Shown piece by piece: positions 22,967 to 25,901 of a DNA stretch of 25,901 nt (position 1 is its first letter; the number at the start of each line of letters is the position of its first letter). Both the position numbers and the translations under genes were made by a program. The DNA is taken from assembly GCA_964390695.1 (NCBI GenBank), contig CAYMKI010000031.1, positions 1 to 25,901 on the forward strand, written 5' to 3'. Below the pieces are notes generated by a model, which saw nothing but the letters and a program-made list of their open reading frames with translations, searched no databases and was not told the origin of the DNA. The stretch comes from CAWACC01 sp964390695 (GTDB lineage Bacteria; Chlamydiota; Chlamydiia; Chlamydiales; Parachlamydiaceae).

Positions 22967-24067
22967 ATGAGCATACGGTCTAACACGGATTATAATCCCA
23001 ATCAAACGCCTTACATTATACCCGCACAACAAAACCAAGAGGCTGCCGAGCCCATGGACGTGGATGCTGGAAATGTCCCCGCCCCTCAAGCTCAAGCACA
23101 CACAGTCCCTGCCCACCCGCAAGTGCAGATAATAAATCAACAAGCCGTACAAGTGCTTCAGCCGCAGCTGACACACCCTGCTGTGCAAATACAGACGGTG
23201 CAACCTCAATTTAATATAGTGCCGCTGGCTCTTCATTTAGTTACATTTGGAAATAATACGAACAAAAATTCTACCGATGTAGAAGGACCAAAGACTATCG
23301 TTGAGAAATTGACAACCCAATTTTCTTGGCGGCAGATCACCTTGCAACGCTTGTGTCTTACCCTTGAGATTTTGCGCAAACTCGCAATATCTGCTCCGCA
23401 AGTGCCGACCACAACAGGTGCTGTGAATGCGACCACTTCAAGTCATGCTGTTTCTTCAAACAGATCCGAAGATTTTAAGAATGAAATGGACCAGATAAAA
23501 GAGCTTTTAAAGCTGGAATTCAAAGGCAATCCAGAGGTATTAGCAAAACAGGTAGCCTATCTGGAATTCATGTTTAGCTTCAACTCGGATCAAGTTACGA
23601 AGGCAATAGCTAGCGTGGAACAACGGCAAATAAACATACTTAAAGAATGTGATGAGGTTGCGGATAAGACCGACTACTACGACCCATGTCCCGCACTGTA
23701 TTCACCCAATCGTAGGGACGAAGCGGTGAGATGTGTAACGTGGATCGTTAAACTTTGTGAAAATGGTGATGAGTATGTGATAGCTCCGTATTTTACAGTG
23801 ATTGCAAAGCATAAAATGCACTGCATGAACTACCTGATTTGGCGAGCTGATAATGCAGCTACTAAGATATTAAAAGTGGTGGTAAGTAATTTTTTGGTTG
23901 AAATACCCTTTGAAGTCCAGATACCTGAGAATCAAAAGTTTATGAATGTGGTTGTGTTTGCAATACCAAATATAACGTTAAAAGATCCGAGTAAGCAAAT
24001 CGATGATAACAACCTAAATATCGAAGGCGTCAAGTTAATACTTTATGCACTAGAAAGGCGTGTTTAA
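22967..24067 (+). CDS. Paralogue 2 of the Q/P-rich family, 366 aa
   Basis: Not recognised. Residues 1-80 are rich in Gln, Pro, Ala and Val and look disordered (AQQNQEAAEPMDVD, PAPQAQAHTVPAHPQ). A helical stretch follows (ITLQRLCLTLEILRKL, ~110-125), then a Thr/Ser linker and a charged helical part with LKLEFKGNPE. The C-terminal ~130 residues are the best conserved among the copies: VRCVTWIVK, NGDEYVIAPYF, KMHCMNYLIWRADN, NFLVEIPFEVQIP, VVVFAIPNI, probably a compact mixed alpha/beta domain with conserved cysteines. No signal peptide or membrane span. AGGAG sits five bases ahead of ATG 22967, and a strong terminator follows. Amino-terminal low complexity plus a variable middle would suit a secreted effector family, but that is inference. 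Confidence 0.85.
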   Translation: MSIRSNTDYNPNQTPYIIPAQQNQEAAEPMDVDAGNVPAPQAQAHTVPAHPQVQIINQQAVQVLQPQLTHPAVQIQTVQPQFNIVPLALHLVTFGNNTNKNSTDVEGPKTIVEKLTTQFSWRQITLQRLCLTLEILRKLAISAPQVPTTTGAVNATTSSHAVSSNRSEDFKNEMDQIKELLKLEFKGNPEVLAKQVAYLEFMFSFNSDQVTKAIASVEQRQINILKECDEVADKTDYYDPCPALYSPNRRDEAVRCVTWIVKLCENGDEYVIAPYFTVIAKHKMHCMNYLIWRADNAATKILKVVVSNFLVEIPFEVQIPENQKFMNVVVFAIPNITLKDPSKQIDDNNLNIEGVKLILYALERRV

Positions 24068-24137
24068 TTAATACACCTCGTCGTCTAAGCCAACAGCTTT
24101 ACCCGCTGCCAAGCAAGGTGCAAAGCCCTGCCGGCAC

Positions 24138-24165
24138 AAAACCCCAGGCATAAACCTGGGGTTTT
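24138..24165 (+). terminator. Intrinsic terminator of paralogue 2
   Basis: AAAACCCCAGG (24138-24148) and CCTGGGGTTTT (24155-24165) form an 11-bp stem with loop CATAAA, and the T-run continues. It lies about 70 bp after the stop codon. Confidence 0.85.
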
Positions 24166-24254
24166 TAGGTTTTGCATTCGCCTCCAATCCTCTCTATACC
24201 CATCTGTGCTATGCCGAATCCGATATGTGTGCACAAAATGTCTCTAGAAAGCAG

Positions 24255-24332
24255 ATGAGAGAAAGCTTCAATGATGTAAAATGCTTAACAATTTGCCGCT
24301 TTGCAATCGTGCAAAGGGTATTAACTAAATAA
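24255..24332 (+). CDS. Possible 25-codon leader peptide before paralogue 3
   Basis: ATG 24255 opens a frame reading MRESFNDVKCLTICRFAIVQ, then RVLTK and TAA just before the AGGAG of paralogue 3. The same final residues (LT.CRFAI.QR.LTK, stop) can be read before paralogues 1 (to 21240) and 2 (to 22955), but there no ATG or good start precedes them. It may be a leader peptide, the tail of a lost upstream gene, or plain DNA homology around the conserved hairpin. Translation is unproven. Confidence 0.25.
   Translation: MRESFNDVKCLTICRFAIVQRVLTK
24299..24316 (+). promoter_or_regulatory. Conserved leader hairpin, paralogue 3
   Basis: CTTTGC-AATCGT-GCAAAG. The stem is identical to those of copies 1 and 2 while the loop differs at two positions, so the changes fall in the loop and not the stem. 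AGGAG follows at 24334-24338. Confidence 0.45.
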
Positions 24333-24342
24333 AAGGAGTCAT

Positions 24343-25485
24343 ATGAGCGTAAGTTCTAATATGGGCAAAAATTTTATTATGGGATATAATCAAGATCAAA
24401 CCCTGTACAATATACCCGCAAAACAAAGCCTAGAGGCTGCCGAGCCTAGGGAGGTGGATACTCAAAATGTCCCCGCCCCACAAGCTCAAGCCAACACAGT
24501 CCCTGCCCACCCACAAGTGCGGCTGGTCAATCAACAAGCCGTGCAAGTGCTTCCACCGCAGCTGACACAGCCTGCAGCACAAGTCCAGACGACGCTTCTT
24601 CAACCTAAAATAACGGAGCTGAGTTCGATTCAATGTAGCTTTTTAGCTCAAGCAACCAACTTTGATCATGATAATAAAGGGCTAAAGGCTACCATTGAGC
24701 ATTTGTCACCCCAATTTTCTGTGGATCAGAATGATAAAGGGCCAAAGGCTACCATTGAGCATTTGTCAACCCAATTTTCTGTGGATCAGATCACTTTGAA
24801 ACGCTTGCATCTTACCCTCGTGATTTTGCGCATCCTCGAAAAGTCTAATCTGCAAGCGTCAACCACAACAAGTGCTGTGACTACGACAACTTCAAGTAAA
24901 GCTGCTTCCGCGGGTTTTGAGAAAGAACGTAAAATGATAAAAGAGCTTTTACAGGTTGAATTCAAAGGCAATCCAGAGGCAATAGCACAAGAGGAAGCCT
25001 TTCTGGAATCCATGTTTAGATTAAATGCGAAAGAAGTTAAGGAGGCCTTAGCTAAGTGGGAACAACTGCAAGCAGACTTACTTACAAAATGTGATAAAGT
25101 TGCGAATCAGACCGTATACCACGATCCATGTCCCGAGCAGTTCGAAAATAGTAATAAAGTCAGATGTCTAACATGGATTGTTAAATCACGTGAAAATGGT
25201 GATGAGTATGTGATAGGTCCGTATTTTACAAACATTGTAAATAAGAAAATGCACTGCATGAACTACCTGATTTGGCGAGCTGATAATCTTGCTTCTAGGA
25301 CTTTAAAAGTGGTGGTAGCTGATTTCCTGTGTGAAATCCCCTTCAGTATCCAAGTACCAAAGGAACAAGAGTATCTGAATGTGGTGATACTTGCAATCCC
25401 AAAGGTAACAAGACAAAAGTCAAGCAATGGTGACAACCTAAGCGTCGACGGTTTCAAACTGGTAATTTATGAACTAAAAGGCTAG
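24343..25485 (+). CDS. Paralogue 3 of the Q/P-rich family, 380 aa
   Basis: Same architecture as paralogue 2: a Q/P/A-rich start (EAAEPREVDTQNVPAPQAQA), a helical segment (ITLKRLHLTLVILRIL), a Thr/Ser linker, and the conserved C-terminal domain (VRCLTWIVK, NGDEYVIGPYF, KMHCMNYLIWRADN, DFLCEIPFSIQVP). It is more distant from copies 1 and 2 than they are from each other at the N-terminus and has an extra MGKNFIMG-type stretch near the start. An exact 60-bp period duplicates 20 residues (KATIEHLSPQFSVDQ and KATIEHLSTQFSVDQ). ATG 24343 has AGGAG at ideal spacing. The terminator of copies 1 and 2 is absent; weaker hairpins follow the stop. Function unknown. Confidence 0.85.
   Translation: MSVSSNMGKNFIMGYNQDQTLYNIPAKQSLEAAEPREVDTQNVPAPQAQANTVPAHPQVRLVNQQAVQVLPPQLTQPAAQVQTTLLQPKITELSSIQCSFLAQATNFDHDNKGLKATIEHLSPQFSVDQNDKGPKATIEHLSTQFSVDQITLKRLHLTLVILRILEKSNLQASTTTSAVTTTTSSKAASAGFEKERKMIKELLQVEFKGNPEAIAQEEAFLESMFRLNAKEVKEALAKWEQLQADLLTKCDKVANQTVYHDPCPEQFENSNKVRCLTWIVKSRENGDEYVIGPYFTNIVNKKMHCMNYLIWRADNLASRTLKVVVADFLCEIPFSIQVPKEQEYLNVVILAIPKVTRQKSSNGDNLSVDGFKLVIYELKG
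24670..24789 (+). repeat. 60-bp in-frame tandem duplication in paralogue 3
   Basis: Two successive 60-bp units (24670-24729 and 24730-24789) differ at only a few positions and add 20 residues to the protein. Copies 1 and 2 have one unit. It probably arose by slippage or unequal exchange and is recent. Confidence 0.8.
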
Positions 25486-25524
25486 TATAATTAATACACC
25501 TATTAACGCGGTGTGCGACTTTTC

Positions 25525-25566
25525 TATGTGATCTTACTCTAGCGCTTCGCGCCAGAATAACACATA
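25525..25566. terminator. Imperfect hairpin after paralogue 3
   Basis: TATGTG (25525-25530) pairs with CACATA (25561-25566), and the apical part CT-A-GCGC / GCGC-C-AG pairs around TTC. No T-run follows on the plus strand, so its role as terminator of paralogue 3 is uncertain. Confidence 0.3.
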
Positions 25567-25600
25567 AAAATTGCACATGCTTATTAACCCACGAGTTGTT

Positions 25601-25723
25601 GTAACTTCTCAAAAAGTCATGGCAAAAAAGTAGCCAGCTCGTCCAGACCATGTTGTTAATATATTCAAAGCAGGGGCGGCCTTGTTATCTTATATTTGCT
25701 GCCATGACTTTTTGAGAAGTTAC
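25601..25723. mobile_element. 123-bp MITE, 23-bp perfect terminal inverted repeats
   Basis: GTAACTTCTCAAAAAGTCAT-GGC (25601-25623) is repeated exactly in inverted form at 25701-25723. The element is flanked by the 8-bp direct repeat GAGTTGTT (25593-25600 and 25724-25731), a target-site duplication. The 77-bp interior has no coding capacity. Ends beginning GTAA and an 8-bp duplication are traits of the IS66 family, so a non-autonomous IS66-type derivative is likely. Perfect ends and duplication imply recent insertion. No transposase is in the window. Confidence 0.85.
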
Positions 25724-25809
25724 GAGTTGTTCGAACTGCAAAGGTGTCTTACTAATATGTATGCAGATTTTTATACAATGGAGTTTGTACTTTTTTGACA
25801 GCCCTCTCA

Positions 25810-25852
25810 CCAGCCCAAGGGGCTGGAACGAATTAGCCCAGGGCATCGCCCT
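25810..25852. repeat. Twin-hairpin intergenic repeat
   Basis: Hairpin 1: CCAGCCC-AAG-GGGCTGG (25810-25826). Hairpin 2: AGGGC-ATC-GCCCT (25840-25852), preceded by TTAGCCC. The style (GCCC/GGGC hairpin, then GCCCAGGG) is like the repeat at 8899-9020, but it cannot be aligned base by base with it. I recall similar CCC/GGG twin hairpins in genomes of the Planctomycetes-Verrucomicrobia-Chlamydiae group. Confidence 0.5.
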
Positions 25853-25901
25853 TGTCATTACCCATTTTATTAGAAAATTTATTATAAGATATCCTTATTG
25901 C

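Larger units (their letters stand above)
25486..25901. other. Gene-free right end
   Basis: No gene seen. In order: a small hairpin ACACC / GGTGT (25496-25514), an imperfect hairpin with GCGC-TTC-GCGC at its tip (25525-25566) that may end paralogue 3, the MITE (25601-25723), and the twin-hairpin repeat (25810-25852). Confidence 0.6.

Noticed and set aside
25601..25723. Reading the 23-bp inverted repeat as a terminator
   Set aside because: The 77-nt loop, lack of a T-run and the flanking 8-bp direct repeats fit a transposable element better.
1..25901. tRNA or rRNA genes
   Set aside because: I looked in the intergenic regions and saw no cloverleaf with a T-arm GTTCRA signature and no rRNA-like segments.

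Overview
The window reads as chromosomal DNA from a member of the Chlamydiota, most likely an environmental, amoeba-associated lineage (Parachlamydiales-like). The ClpC, transketolase and haem enzymes have a chlamydial look, in particular the ClpC N-terminus. Around them sit large proteins I do not recognise, signs of mobile elements and interspersed repeats, all expected of the larger environmental chlamydial genomes. The taxonomic call is inference from remembered protein families, not a search.

Layout. Positions 1-413 are non-coding and hold a spaced inverted repeat and a CTC/GTG-rich repeat remnant. On the minus strand lie a 2379-residue protein built from about 45 units of about 35 residues (8749 to 1610) and, behind it, a 362-residue unknown (1502 to 414). 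The divergent intergenic region (8750-9067) carries a promoter for the giant gene and a hairpin-rich repeat. On the plus strand follow transketolase, overlapped by hemE, then a single-span membrane ORFan, a GxxExxY-family gene framed by inverted GC-rich repeats, hemG (HemY-type protoporphyrinogen oxidase), clpC, and a 690-residue secreted candidate effector.

From 20505 to 25485 the DNA becomes AT-richer and holds three tandem paralogues of an unrecognised family. Copy 1 is broken by two in-frame stop codons, copy 2 is intact, and copy 3 is intact with an internal 60-bp duplication. All three share a leader with a small hairpin and an AGGAG ribosome binding site. Copies 1 and 2 are almost identical over their first ~280 coding bases and then diverge. 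The last 400 bases hold a complete 123-bp MITE with an 8-bp target duplication and a twin-hairpin repeat.

How the genes relate. hemE and hemG act in the same haem pathway, but two accessory genes separate them and hemN is absent here. ClpC is a housekeeping protease chaperone. The giant repeat protein, the membrane ORFan, the 690-residue protein and the Q/P-rich tandem family are plausible host-interaction proteins, judged only from architecture and lack of recognisable metabolic domains. The candidates for something undescribed are the 35-residue solenoid repeat family, the tandem paralogue array with its conserved leader, and an interspersed repeat that has become coding sequence inside the 690-residue protein.
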